Below are positions 1-6,023 of a stretch of 16,566 bases of DNA, one piece after another. The notes under the pieces were generated by a model that saw nothing but the letters and a program-made list of their open reading frames with translations, made no database searches and had not been told where the DNA came from. How positions within the stretch are numbered: position 1 is the first letter of the stretch; the number at the start of each line of letters is the position of its first letter. This DNA is from Candidatus Methanomethylophilaceae archaeon (lineage in GTDB: Archaea; Thermoplasmatota; Thermoplasmata; Methanomassiliicoccales; Methanomethylophilaceae): the NCBI GenBank assembly GCA_016296195.1, contig JAEDJU010000017.1, positions 1-16,566 of the forward strand. Reading direction: 5' to 3'. A program made the position numbers and the translations under genes.

Positions 1-20
1 ACGTCTCTCAATGTCTTCAT
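1..20 (-). CDS. Start of a truncated gene, possibly a second FeoA-domain protein
   Basis: On the minus strand an ATG begins at position 20, five bases after the stop of the FeoA gene, and reads MKTLRD before leaving the window. A GGAG motif inside the end of the upstream gene lies about ten bases before this ATG, so it is probably the next gene of the same iron operon. FeoA domain proteins often begin with a similar MKTL-(K/R)-D segment, so a second FeoA is the best guess, with FeoB an alternative. Only six codons are visible, so this rests on position and N-terminal resemblance alone. Confidence 0.4.
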
Positions 21-25
21 TCCAA

Positions 26-337
26 TCAACTCTCCGGGCAGAACATGATCCTCGATGCCATGCTGCGGTCGATGGCGATCTTGGAGCCCTTGACCTCCAA
101 GACCAGGTTACCATCGATCTGACATACCGTCGAGACCTTGGAGCCCGTGGTGAATCCGAGTCCCGCCAGGAATCTGCGGGTTTCCTCCTTCCCTGAGATC
201 CTGACGATCGTACCGTGCTCTCCGACCTTCGCGAGGGAGATCGGGACGCCAGGGGCGTGTTCCTTCTCGTTGCTGCATTTGACACAGTTTCCACAGTCTC
301 CGCAGCACACTTCGGACTGCTCAGCACTATGACTCAT
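26..337 (-). CDS. feoA: FeoA-domain ferrous iron transport protein with Cys-rich N-terminus
   Basis: This 103-residue protein has a FeoA (SH3-like) domain from about residue 32 to 98. It shows the family pattern: an ISLAKVGEHGTIVRISG opening, a GLGFTTGSKV centre and a final strand with KGSKIAIDRSMA. FeoA proteins are small cytosolic partners of the FeoB ferrous iron permease and are usually about 75 residues. Here about 30 residues are added in front, with five cysteines (C11, C12, C15, C18, C21) in the segment CCGDCGNCVKC, which could bind a metal or an Fe-S cluster. The start at 337 lies about 27 bases from a TATA box, so the transcript should be nearly leaderless. Two iron-repressor-like operators flank that TATA box. 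The next gene starts five bases after the stop. The FeoA domain is clear; the role of the Cys segment is inferred. Confidence 0.85.
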   Translation of the reverse strand: MSHSAEQSEVCCGDCGNCVKCSNEKEHAPGVPISLAKVGEHGTIVRISGKEETRRFLAGLGFTTGSKVSTVCQIDGNLVLEVKGSKIAIDRSMASRIMFCPES

Positions 338-342
338 GTGTA

Positions 343-356
343 TTAGGGATTCCTAA
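343..356. promoter_or_regulatory. Perfect DtxR/IdeR-like operator between TATA box and feoA start
   Basis: The sequence TTAGGGATTCCTAA is a perfect inverted repeat, TTAGG-N4-CCTAA. It sits between the TATA box (361-368) and the feoA ATG at 337, covering the predicted transcription initiation region. The half-site TTAGG matches the type bound by metal-dependent DtxR/IdeR-family repressors, which occur in archaea. Bound protein here would block initiation, fitting repression of iron uptake when iron is plentiful. Binding itself is inferred. Confidence 0.7.
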
Positions 357-360
357 AAAC

Positions 361-368
361 TATTTAAG
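361..368 (-). promoter_or_regulatory. TATA box of feoA
   Basis: On the minus strand this reads CTTAAATA, an archaeal TATA-like element centred about 27 bases before the feoA ATG. Transcription would start within a few bases of the start codon. It lies exactly between the two operator-like palindromes. Confidence 0.65.
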
Positions 369-370
369 AT

Positions 371-384
371 TTAGCTAGTCCTAA
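371..384. promoter_or_regulatory. Second DtxR/IdeR-like operator upstream of feoA TATA box
   Basis: TTAGCTAGTCCTAA repeats the TTAGG-N4-CCTAA layout with one arm mismatch (TTAGC). It lies exactly 28 bases from the first site, immediately upstream of the TATA box where the TFB recognition element would be. A further overlapping inverted repeat, CCTAA..TTAAGG, spans 380-395. The rest of the gap up to 494 is AT-rich with no recognisable gene. Confidence 0.6.
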
Positions 385-494
385 AAAATTTAAGGAATAC
401 AAAATAGTTGATTATAGAATATATTGTATGATATATCTGTGCGTAAACCGTCCAAATCGAACGATATCCCCATCCGTGGAGACGGTGATATCCG

Positions 495-1124
495 TCAGTG
501 ACCGATGAGTTCCCTGAGGTCCCTGATGATACGGTGATCTCCGAACGACTCGTACCTCCGGGCACGGTCTATGAGAATACCCTCCACCCCTCCGGCTTCC
601 GCGGCGTACATGTCCTTGGGTGAATCGCCCACGAACACAGCATCCTCCGCACGGACATCATGGAATTTCAGGGCCTTGAAGACGCATTCCGGATCCGGTT
701 TGTGTCTGGAGACATCCTCGGCACCGATGATGAGGTCGAAGTACCCGTCCAATCCGAACGATGCCAGAAGTGCCCGGGCCCTCCTTCCGCCCATCCTGGT
801 GGCGATGCACATCGGTATGCCCATGGCATGGATCCCCTTCAGGACCTCCTCCGTCTCCGGGAACGGGACCACGTTGGAGTCGAAGGTCCTCCCGGCTTCA
901 GTCATGAATCCTGATGCGAATCCCGCGAACGGCACATCACCGTGTTCCACCTCATCGTAGGTGGCCTCGAGGCTCTGGTTAACGTAGGCATCGAGGCGGG
1001 AGGCATCGTAGCGCATCCCGAACCTGTCGAAGGTGCTCACATAGCACATCTTCTCCGCATGGGTGGAATCCATGAGCGTTCCGTCCAGATCGAAAATGAA
1101 GAGTCTCCACATCGCCCGGTCCAT
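495..1124 (-). CDS. HAD-superfamily phosphatase, phosphoglycolate phosphatase-like
   Basis: This 209-residue cytosolic hydrolase carries the four HAD motifs in order. They are FDLDGTL at 11-17 (nucleophile D12, acid/base D14), a threonine in CIATRMGG near T109, lysine K142 in HKPDP, and GDSPKD at 166-171. The segment between motifs I and II is a helical C1 cap, the arrangement of phosphoglycolate phosphatase, beta-phosphoglucomutase and pyrophosphatase PpaX relatives. Family members remove phosphate from small metabolites or nucleotides; the substrate cannot be read from sequence. The start at 1124 is preceded by a weak AGGA motif. A second in-frame ATG at 1112 begins closer to motif I and is nearly as plausible. 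The gene diverges from the PAP2 phosphatase gene and seems to share its palindromic TATA element. Confidence 0.85.
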   Translation of the reverse strand: MDRAMWRLFIFDLDGTLMDSTHAEKMCYVSTFDRFGMRYDASRLDAYVNQSLEATYDEVEHGDVPFAGFASGFMTEAGRTFDSNVVPFPETEEVLKGIHAMGIPMCIATRMGGRRARALLASFGLDGYFDLIIGAEDVSRHKPDPECVFKALKFHDVRAEDAVFVGDSPKDMYAAEAGGVEGILIDRARRYESFGDHRIIRDLRELIGH

Positions 1125-1154
1125 CCATTCCTACGATATCATCCTTGGCCCTCC

Positions 1155-1164
1155 CCTATATAGG
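1155..1164. promoter_or_regulatory. Palindromic TATA element shared by divergent phosphatase genes
   Basis: CCTATATAGG is a perfect ten-base palindrome between the divergent HAD (start 1124) and PAP2 (start 1184) genes. Being symmetric, it could be read as a TATA box in both directions. Its centre is about 25 bases from the PAP2 ATG, predicting a leaderless message, and about 35 bases from the HAD ATG. No other TATA-like element lies between these genes. Confidence 0.6.
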
Positions 1165-1183
1165 TGGTTGTGAATCAGGAGGC

Positions 1184-1711
1184 ATGGGCTTGGAGCTGGA
1201 CATCCTCAACTCGATACACGGGATATCATCCCCTCTGATGGATTCCGTCATGCAGGCCACCGCCTACGTGACAGAGCATGGCGCCATCTGGATCCTGCTT
1301 TCCTGTATCCTGATATGCACGAAGAGGTATCGTCATGCCGGGGTCGCTATGCTGGTGTGCATGTTGGTGGCCTCCATCCTCTGCGATGAGGTCCTGAAGC
1401 CGCTGATATGCAGGGAGAGACCGGTGGACCTGTGCGATTTCGATCTCATAATCGATCCCCCTACGAGCTATTCCTTCCCATCCGGCCACAGCACGGTCGC
1501 GTTCGCGACGGCCACGGCCCTATTCCTCTATCATAGAAGGGAGGGTTGCATCCTGTATGTCTGTGCCTCGTTCGTCGCATTCTCCAGGTTGTACCTGTTC
1601 GTGCACTGGCCGACCGACGTGATCGCGGGTGCACTCCTGGGTATCACCGTCTCCATCGCCGTAGTATGGCTGTTGAGACGTTACATACCGTTCTTCTCCG
1701 AGGACGGGTAA
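1184..1711 (+). CDS. PAP2-family membrane lipid phosphatase
   Basis: This 175-residue integral membrane protein has all three PAP2 phosphatase signatures: K72..RERP (77-80), SFPSGHS with PSGH at 99-102, and SR (134-135)..H141..D145 in FSRLYLFVHWPTD. H102 and H141 are the expected catalytic histidines. About five hydrophobic segments surround these motifs (near 35-46, 52-68, 104-116, 122-138 and 144-165). Relatives dephosphorylate phosphatidic acid or polyprenyl diphosphates at the membrane, so recycling of an isoprenoid carrier is plausible but not shown. The start was placed at 1184, not at the in-frame ATG at 1145, because the latter lies upstream of the TATA element. An AGGAGG at 1177-1182 is only one base from this ATG but seven from an in-frame TTG at 1190, so the TTG is an alternative start. 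Confidence 0.85.
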   Translation: MGLELDILNSIHGISSPLMDSVMQATAYVTEHGAIWILLSCILICTKRYRHAGVAMLVCMLVASILCDEVLKPLICRERPVDLCDFDLIIDPPTSYSFPSGHSTVAFATATALFLYHRREGCILYVCASFVAFSRLYLFVHWPTDVIAGALLGITVSIAVVWLLRRYIPFFSEDG

Positions 1712-1907
1712 GGAAATGTGACATGATGTCAACAATTATTCCGATAAGAATAGATATAAAAGACTATCTGGAAAAGGGGTCACGGGCCGGAAAACATCCC
1801 GATCGCCCGCGCACGATGCTTTCCTATTGGCATGCCAGGGAGAGTGATAAGGGTTTCGCAGCCCCCTATGGTAGGGTTTTTATGTGAATCGGAAATAGAA
1901 AAGATTC
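1712..1907. other. Intergenic region before fhs with palindrome and TATA-like elements
   Basis: These 196 bases lie between the PAP2 gene and fhs. They hold a 13-base perfect palindrome, TGACATGATGTCA, at 1719-1731. An AGATATAAAA element at 1752-1761 and a TTTTTATG at 1877-1884 are both possible TATA boxes. The first would give fhs a leader of about 125 bases; the second would make it nearly leaderless. A short open frame from 1815 (24 codons) has no support as a gene. No known riboswitch was recognised. Confidence 0.4.
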
Positions 1908-3584
1908 ATGATGACCGACATCGAAATCGCAGAGTCTGCGAATGTCAAACCGATCAAGGAGATCGCCGCGAAGATCGGCCTCTCCGAGGATGACATCAGC
2001 CCTTATGGTAAATACGTCGCCAAGGTCCCCCTCAACGTCCTCGACAAACTGAAGGACAAGGAGGATGGAAAGCTCGTCATGGTCACAGCCATCACCCCCA
2101 CCCCCGCCGGAGAGGGTAAGACCGTCACCACCATCGGACTCATCCAGGGACTCGGACGTCTCGGCAAGAACGTGGTCGGAGCCCTCAGGGAACCCTCCAT
2201 CGGACCCACTTTCGGTATCAAGGGAGGAGCGACCGGCGGAGGATACTCCCAGGTCTACCCCATGTGGGACATCGATCTCCACTTCACCGGGGACATCCAC
2301 GCGGTCACCGCCGCACACAACCTCCTGTCCGCCATCATCGACAACGAGCTCGTCAGGGACAACGAGCTGAACATCGACCCTACAAGGATCGTTCTGAAGA
2401 AGGCCATGGACATCAACGCCCGTGAGCTCAGGAACATCGTCACCGGTCTCGGCCGCGACAGGATCCTCGGTGGAGTTCCCCACGAGATGGGATTCCTCAT
2501 CACCTCCGCATCCGAGATCTCCGCGATCCTCGCCCTGGCAACCGACAGGGACGATCTCCGTGCAAGGCTCGAGAGGATGGTCGTCGCATACACATACGAC
2601 AACAAGCCCGTCACCGTCAAGGACCTCAAATGCGTCGGAGCCATGATGGTCCTCCTGAAGGATGCCGTCAACCCCAACCTGGTCCAGACCCTCGAGGGAC
2701 AGCCCGTCTTCGTCCACGGATTCCCCTTCGCCAACATCGCCCACGGAACCAACAGCATCCTCGCCACCAAGGCCGCCCTCAAACTCGGGGACTACGTCAT
2801 CACCGAGGCAGGTTTCGCATCCGATCTCGGTGGGGAGAAGTTCATGGACATCGTCTGCAGGCAGTCCGGAATGAGCCCCGACTGCGTCGTCATCGTCGCA
2901 TCCATCAGGGCGCTCATGACCCACGGAGGAGGCGTCCTCGACGATGAGTCCACACTCACACTCGAGACACTCAGGAAGGGACTCTGCAACCTGGACAAGC
3001 ACATCGAGAACATGACCATGTACGGTGTCCCGATCGTCGTTTCGATCAACCACTTCGCATCCGACTCCGAGGAGGAGATGGACCTCGTCCGTGACCACTG
3101 CAAGGAGAAGGGTGTCAGGGTCGCATTCTCCGATGCCTTCATCAAGGGAGGGGAGGGAGCCGAGGAGCTCGCCAACACCGTCCTCGATGCACTGGAGAAC
3201 GACAAGAAGGACTTCCACTACCTCTACGACCTGGACAAGTCCATCAAGGAGAAGATCGAGACCGTCGCCACCAAGATCTACGGTGCCGATGGCGTCACAT
3301 TCTCCGCCGCCGCTGACAAGGCCATCGCCGGAATGGAGGCGGACGGATACGGCAATCTGCCCGTGTGCATCGCGAAGACCCAGGCATCCCTCACAGATGA
3401 CTCCAAGAAGAAGGGTGCTCCCAGGGGATGGATCCTCAACGTCAGGGAGGTACAGCTCTCCGCCGGTGCCGGATTCGTCGTTCCCGTCTGCGGAACCCTC
3501 ACACTCATGCCCGGACTCCCCAAGGTGCCCGCAGCCATGAGGATGGACCTCCTCCCGGACGGAAGGATCGTCGGACTCAAGTGA
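1908..3584 (+). CDS. fhs: Formate-tetrahydrofolate ligase (10-formyl-THF synthetase)
   Basis: This 558-residue enzyme makes 10-formyltetrahydrofolate from formate, THF and ATP, feeding purine synthesis and the folate C1 pool. It has the full family length (about 556-560) and the hallmark segments. These are the P-loop-like PTPAGEGKT at 64-72, EPSIGPTFGIKGGATGGG at 95-112, and the DIDLHFTGDIHAVTAAHN block near 121-138. The C-terminus ends in the usual MPGLPKVPAA..MDLLPDGRIVGL. Two ATGs occur in tandem at 1908 and 1911; either could be used. Codon choice is strongly biased to C-ending Ile, Leu, Val and Thr codons, which suggests high expression and explains a long false open frame on the other strand. 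In an organism lacking the CO2-reducing methyl branch, this would be a main entry of formate carbon; that context is inferred. Confidence 0.97.
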   Translation: MMTDIEIAESANVKPIKEIAAKIGLSEDDISPYGKYVAKVPLNVLDKLKDKEDGKLVMVTAITPTPAGEGKTVTTIGLIQGLGRLGKNVVGALREPSIGPTFGIKGGATGGGYSQVYPMWDIDLHFTGDIHAVTAAHNLLSAIIDNELVRDNELNIDPTRIVLKKAMDINARELRNIVTGLGRDRILGGVPHEMGFLITSASEISAILALATDRDDLRARLERMVVAYTYDNKPVTVKDLKCVGAMMVLLKDAVNPNLVQTLEGQPVFVHGFPFANIAHGTNSILATKAALKLGDYVITEAGFASDLGGEKFMDIVCRQSGMSPDCVVIVASIRALMTHGGGVLDDESTLTLETLRKGLCNLDKHIENMTMYGVPIVVSINHFASDSEEEMDLVRDHCKEKGVRVAFSDAFIKGGEGAEELANTVLDALENDKKDFHYLYDLDKSIKEKIETVATKIYGADGVTFSAAADKAIAGMEADGYGNLPVCIAKTQASLTDDSKKKGAPRGWILNVREVQLSAGAGFVVPVCGTLTLMPGLPKVPAAMRMDLLPDGRIVGLK

Positions 3585-3595
3585 AAAACATCAAA

Positions 3596-3611
3596 AGGGC
3601 CTTCGGGCCCT
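3596..3611. terminator. TTCG-loop hairpin between convergent genes
   Basis: AGGGCC-TTCG-GGCCCT is a perfect six-pair stem with a four-base loop, twelve bases after the fhs stop. On the minus strand it is followed by a T-rich run (TTTTGATGTTTTT), so it may terminate the convergent SLR gene (stop at 3674) as well as fhs. No T-run follows on the plus strand. Confidence 0.6.
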
Positions 3612-3673
3612 AACCATCTTAATCCATAGGTTCCCCGATCGGAATGGTCGGATGACCTCACGGATCTCTGTCA

Positions 3674-4357
3674 TCATTCCTTGTCGGGCTGGACGTTGCT
3701 CTTGCCCTCGGCCATGTCGTACCAGCGGTCGGATTCCTCCTTGTCCACGGGTACACCGTCTCCGAGTCTGTACATGTTTCCGAGGAGGATCTGCGCACCG
3801 GTGTGCCTGTTGATGGCGGCACAGACGAGGTAGTCGACCGCCTTGTCGATGTCTTTTTCGACACCGCAACCGGTTTTGTAGAACTGTCCGAGGACGAACT
3901 GCGCATCGGCATGACCTCCCTCGGCGGCAAGTTTCAACCATTTGAACGACTCCTCCAGGTTGCGTTGGACGGTGTCATTGCGGAAGTAGATCAATCCGAG
4001 TTCGTACTCCGCCCTGACATCCTTGGCCTCGGCGGCCCTTTCGAAGAGCATCTTGGCCCTGACGATGTCCTTGTTCACACCCAGTCCGACCTGGTAGATC
4101 TTCCCCAGGAAGTACGCGGCGTTGAGGTTGTCCTGCAGGTAGGCCTTGTCGAACCATGTCCTGGCGGCCTTGTAATCCTTGGGAACGCCCTGACCCCTGG
4201 CGTACATGAGTCCGAGGAAGTACTCCGCCTCGGGGTTTCCCAGCCTGGATTCCCTGACGAAGGTCGAGTAGGCATCAGAATACGCCTTCTCGTTCTTGTT
4301 GCGGATGACGAACTTCGCCCATTCCATGGGCTCCATTGTCTCGGGGCTGGGTTTCAT
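3674..4357 (-). CDS. Sel1-like repeat (SLR) protein, about five repeats
   Basis: The 227-residue protein is built from SLR units of about 36 residues, alpha-helical pairs related to TPR. Repeat landmarks read LGLMYARGQGVPKDYKAARTWF, LGKIYQVGLGVNKDIVRAKMLF, LGLIYFRNDTVQRNLEESFKWL, LGQFYKTGCGVEKDIDKAVDYL and LGNMYRLGDGVPVDKEESDRWY. No signal peptide or membrane segment is visible, so it is probably a cytosolic protein-binding scaffold; its partner is unknown. The start was set at 4357 (MKPSPETMEP), because a CTTATTAC TATA-like box lies 25 bases upstream and the in-frame extension back to 4453 has no repeat character. The gene ends in two tandem stops, TGATGA. It is divergent from the three-gene SLR cluster that follows. 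Confidence 0.85.
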   Translation of the reverse strand: MKPSPETMEPMEWAKFVIRNKNEKAYSDAYSTFVRESRLGNPEAEYFLGLMYARGQGVPKDYKAARTWFDKAYLQDNLNAAYFLGKIYQVGLGVNKDIVRAKMLFERAAEAKDVRAEYELGLIYFRNDTVQRNLEESFKWLKLAAEGGHADAQFVLGQFYKTGCGVEKDIDKAVDYLVCAAINRHTGAQILLGNMYRLGDGVPVDKEESDRWYDMAEGKSNVQPDKE

Positions 4358-4378
4358 CGACGATGAATCGGAATGACC

Positions 4379-4386
4379 GTAATAAG
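4379..4386 (-). promoter_or_regulatory. TATA box of the minus-strand SLR gene
   Basis: On the minus strand this reads CTTATTAC. Its centre is about 25 bases before the ATG at 4357, which predicts a leaderless transcript and supports choosing this start over the upstream in-frame ATG at 4453. Confidence 0.5.
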
Positions 4387-4422
4387 GGTATCGACCCCAA
4401 CAACGGCCTTTTAGAACCCATG

Positions 4423-4474
4423 CCGTCCGATATCGCCGTATCATCCAATGCACCGGAGACAGGACATCGGACGG
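4423..4474. repeat. Nine-base perfect inverted repeat between divergent SLR genes
   Basis: CCGTCCGAT at 4423-4431 is mirrored by ATCGGACGG at 4466-4474, leaving a 34-base spacer. It sits in the middle of the 193-base gap between the divergent SLR genes, upstream of both TATA boxes. It could be a two-site operator for a factor controlling both directions, or the stem of a small RNA; nothing in the sequence decides. Confidence 0.5.
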
Positions 4475-4520
4475 TCTGAATCCTTATCCTCCGACAAAAA
4501 CGCTGGACGTTTGGTAACCC

Positions 4521-4528
4521 CTTTATAT
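4521..4528 (+). promoter_or_regulatory. TATA box of the SLR-paaK-IMPase cluster
   Basis: CTTTATAT is a good archaeal TATA box centred 26 bases before the ATG at 4551, so transcription should begin at or next to the start codon. It is the only clear promoter seen ahead of the five tightly spaced genes up to 9854. Confidence 0.7.
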
Positions 4529-4550
4529 CGCGCGCGCATCCGAGGCTGGT

Positions 4551-6023
4551 ATGTCCCAAAACAACGTATCCGAGGAGGGTCACTACCTGCCGGCCCGTAG
4601 GTTCCTCGACTGTTCATCCACCGATTACGATATGGTGAAAGCGGCCAAGGCTGCGGAGGAGGGGGCTGCGAATGGCGATCCTGATGCACAGTACCTCCAT
4701 GCACTCTTCATGTACAACGGTGCCGGGGGAATCACCGAGGACCGTAAGACGGCGGAGGAGACGTTCAGCCTCGCCATGTCCGGTGGATCCAGAGAGGCGA
4801 CGATAGTCTCCATGGAGTTCTCCAGGAACGAACCCGAGGTGATGGACAAGCTCCTCGCACTCAGATTGAGGGGTGAGCAGAAGGATACGGACGCATCCAG
4901 GAAGCTGTTCGAACTGTACGACAACGGTAAGAGATGCGTCAAGAAGGACCATGCAGAGGCCATCAGGTTCTACACCGCATGTGCGGAATGCGACGATGCC
5001 GTTGCCCAGGACACCATCGGATTCATGTTCCTCATGGGAAAGGGTGTCCGCAAGGATAGGGAGAAGGCCGTCTACTGGCTGAAGAGGGCGGCGGACAATG
5101 GCAGTGGTTCCGCGATGTACCATATGGGACAGATGTACGACCAGGGACTGTGCGACACCGAACCCGATCTCAAGAACGCCGTCCAGTGGTACAGGATGGG
5201 TGCGGAGGCAGGCGACATGGAGGCCCAGTTCGCGTTGGGCTGCATCTACTCCACACCTCGTATCAAATACACCAACGAGAGGGAGGCTGCGCAGATGTTC
5301 CTCAAGGCAGCTGAGCAGGGACACGCGGAGGCCGCATACCAGATCGGTATGATGAGCGCCTACGGGCAGGGTGTCAAGAGGGACCCGTCGGTGGCCGTCA
5401 AATGGTTGGAGAGGGCCGCCGAGGGTGGTTTCCAGCAGGCCATGGTCGATTACGCCAACATGTCCTTCGAGGGCCAGGTCATACCCAAGGACCTGGAGAA
5501 GGCCGCACACTGGTTCACAGTGGCAGCCAACAGGTGCAACGGATACGCACAGTATGCCCTCGCCTGCATGTACGGCAACGGATTCTACTACGAGCAGGAT
5601 GACAAGATGGCCCTCAAATGGTTCAGGGAGGCAGCGGAGATGGGTGAGGTCAACTCGCAGTACTGTCTCGGATGCTTCTGCTACGAGGGTCGTGGAATGG
5701 AGAAGGACCTGAAGGAGGCCGCTGTCTGGTTCGACCAGGCGGCCGATCAGGGACATCCCGCAGCCAAGGCGTTCCTCGGTATGTTGCAGATCACCGGCTC
5801 CGGCGTCGAACAGGACATCAAGGAGGGACTCAGGAACCTGAATGAATCCTCCGACCAGGGTTACTTCGAGGCCCAGTTCTACCTTGGGAAGCTGTACTAC
5901 GAGGGCAAGTACGTCGACCGTAACATCCCCCGTGCCAAGAAGTTCCTAAGTCTCGCCGCGAAGCAGGGTGACAGGGATGCCATGGCACTCCTCAACAAGA
6001 TCAAGACGGAGAGGGCGAAGTGA
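4551..6023 (+). CDS. Long Sel1-like repeat protein, about eleven repeats
   Basis: This 490-residue protein consists almost entirely of SLR units. About eleven repeat signatures can be counted, among them GKGVRKDREKAVYWL, GQGVKRDPSVAVKWL, GQVIPKDLEKAAHWF, GRGMEKDLKEAAVWF and GSGVEQDIKEGLRNL, each followed by a KAA-x-x-G-type second helix. The first 25 residues and the stretch near residues 80-115 depart from the consensus. There is no signal sequence or membrane segment. SLR arrays form superhelical scaffolds for protein partners, as in Sel1/Hrd3 and bacterial HcpA-type proteins; no enzyme activity is expected. It is the first gene of a five-gene run, with its ATG 26 bases from the TATA centre. 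Its stop overlaps the GTG start of the next SLR gene by four bases, so the two are probably translated together. Confidence 0.9.
   Translation: MSQNNVSEEGHYLPARRFLDCSSTDYDMVKAAKAAEEGAANGDPDAQYLHALFMYNGAGGITEDRKTAEETFSLAMSGGSREATIVSMEFSRNEPEVMDKLLALRLRGEQKDTDASRKLFELYDNGKRCVKKDHAEAIRFYTACAECDDAVAQDTIGFMFLMGKGVRKDREKAVYWLKRAADNGSGSAMYHMGQMYDQGLCDTEPDLKNAVQWYRMGAEAGDMEAQFALGCIYSTPRIKYTNEREAAQMFLKAAEQGHAEAAYQIGMMSAYGQGVKRDPSVAVKWLERAAEGGFQQAMVDYANMSFEGQVIPKDLEKAAHWFTVAANRCNGYAQYALACMYGNGFYYEQDDKMALKWFREAAEMGEVNSQYCLGCFCYEGRGMEKDLKEAAVWFDQAADQGHPAAKAFLGMLQITGSGVEQDIKEGLRNLNESSDQGYFEAQFYLGKLYYEGKYVDRNIPRAKKFLSLAAKQGDRDAMALLNKIKTERAK

Noticed and set aside
1723..1887. Possible small gene between PAP2 and fhs (MMSTIIPIRIDIKDYLEK...)
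   Set aside because: It has no ribosome-binding site, its start precedes the TATA-like element at 1752, and its content resembles no family I know. It was left as intergenic sequence.
1866..3218. 450-codon open frame antisense to fhs
   Set aside because: Its product is an Asp/Gly/Val/Glu-rich string with no motif. It exists because the strongly biased sense codons leave no stops on the opposite strand.
4614..5756. 380-codon open frame antisense to the long SLR gene
   Set aside because: It mirrors the repeated SLR codons, has no family motif, and lacks a promoter; the sense frame is clearly the gene.
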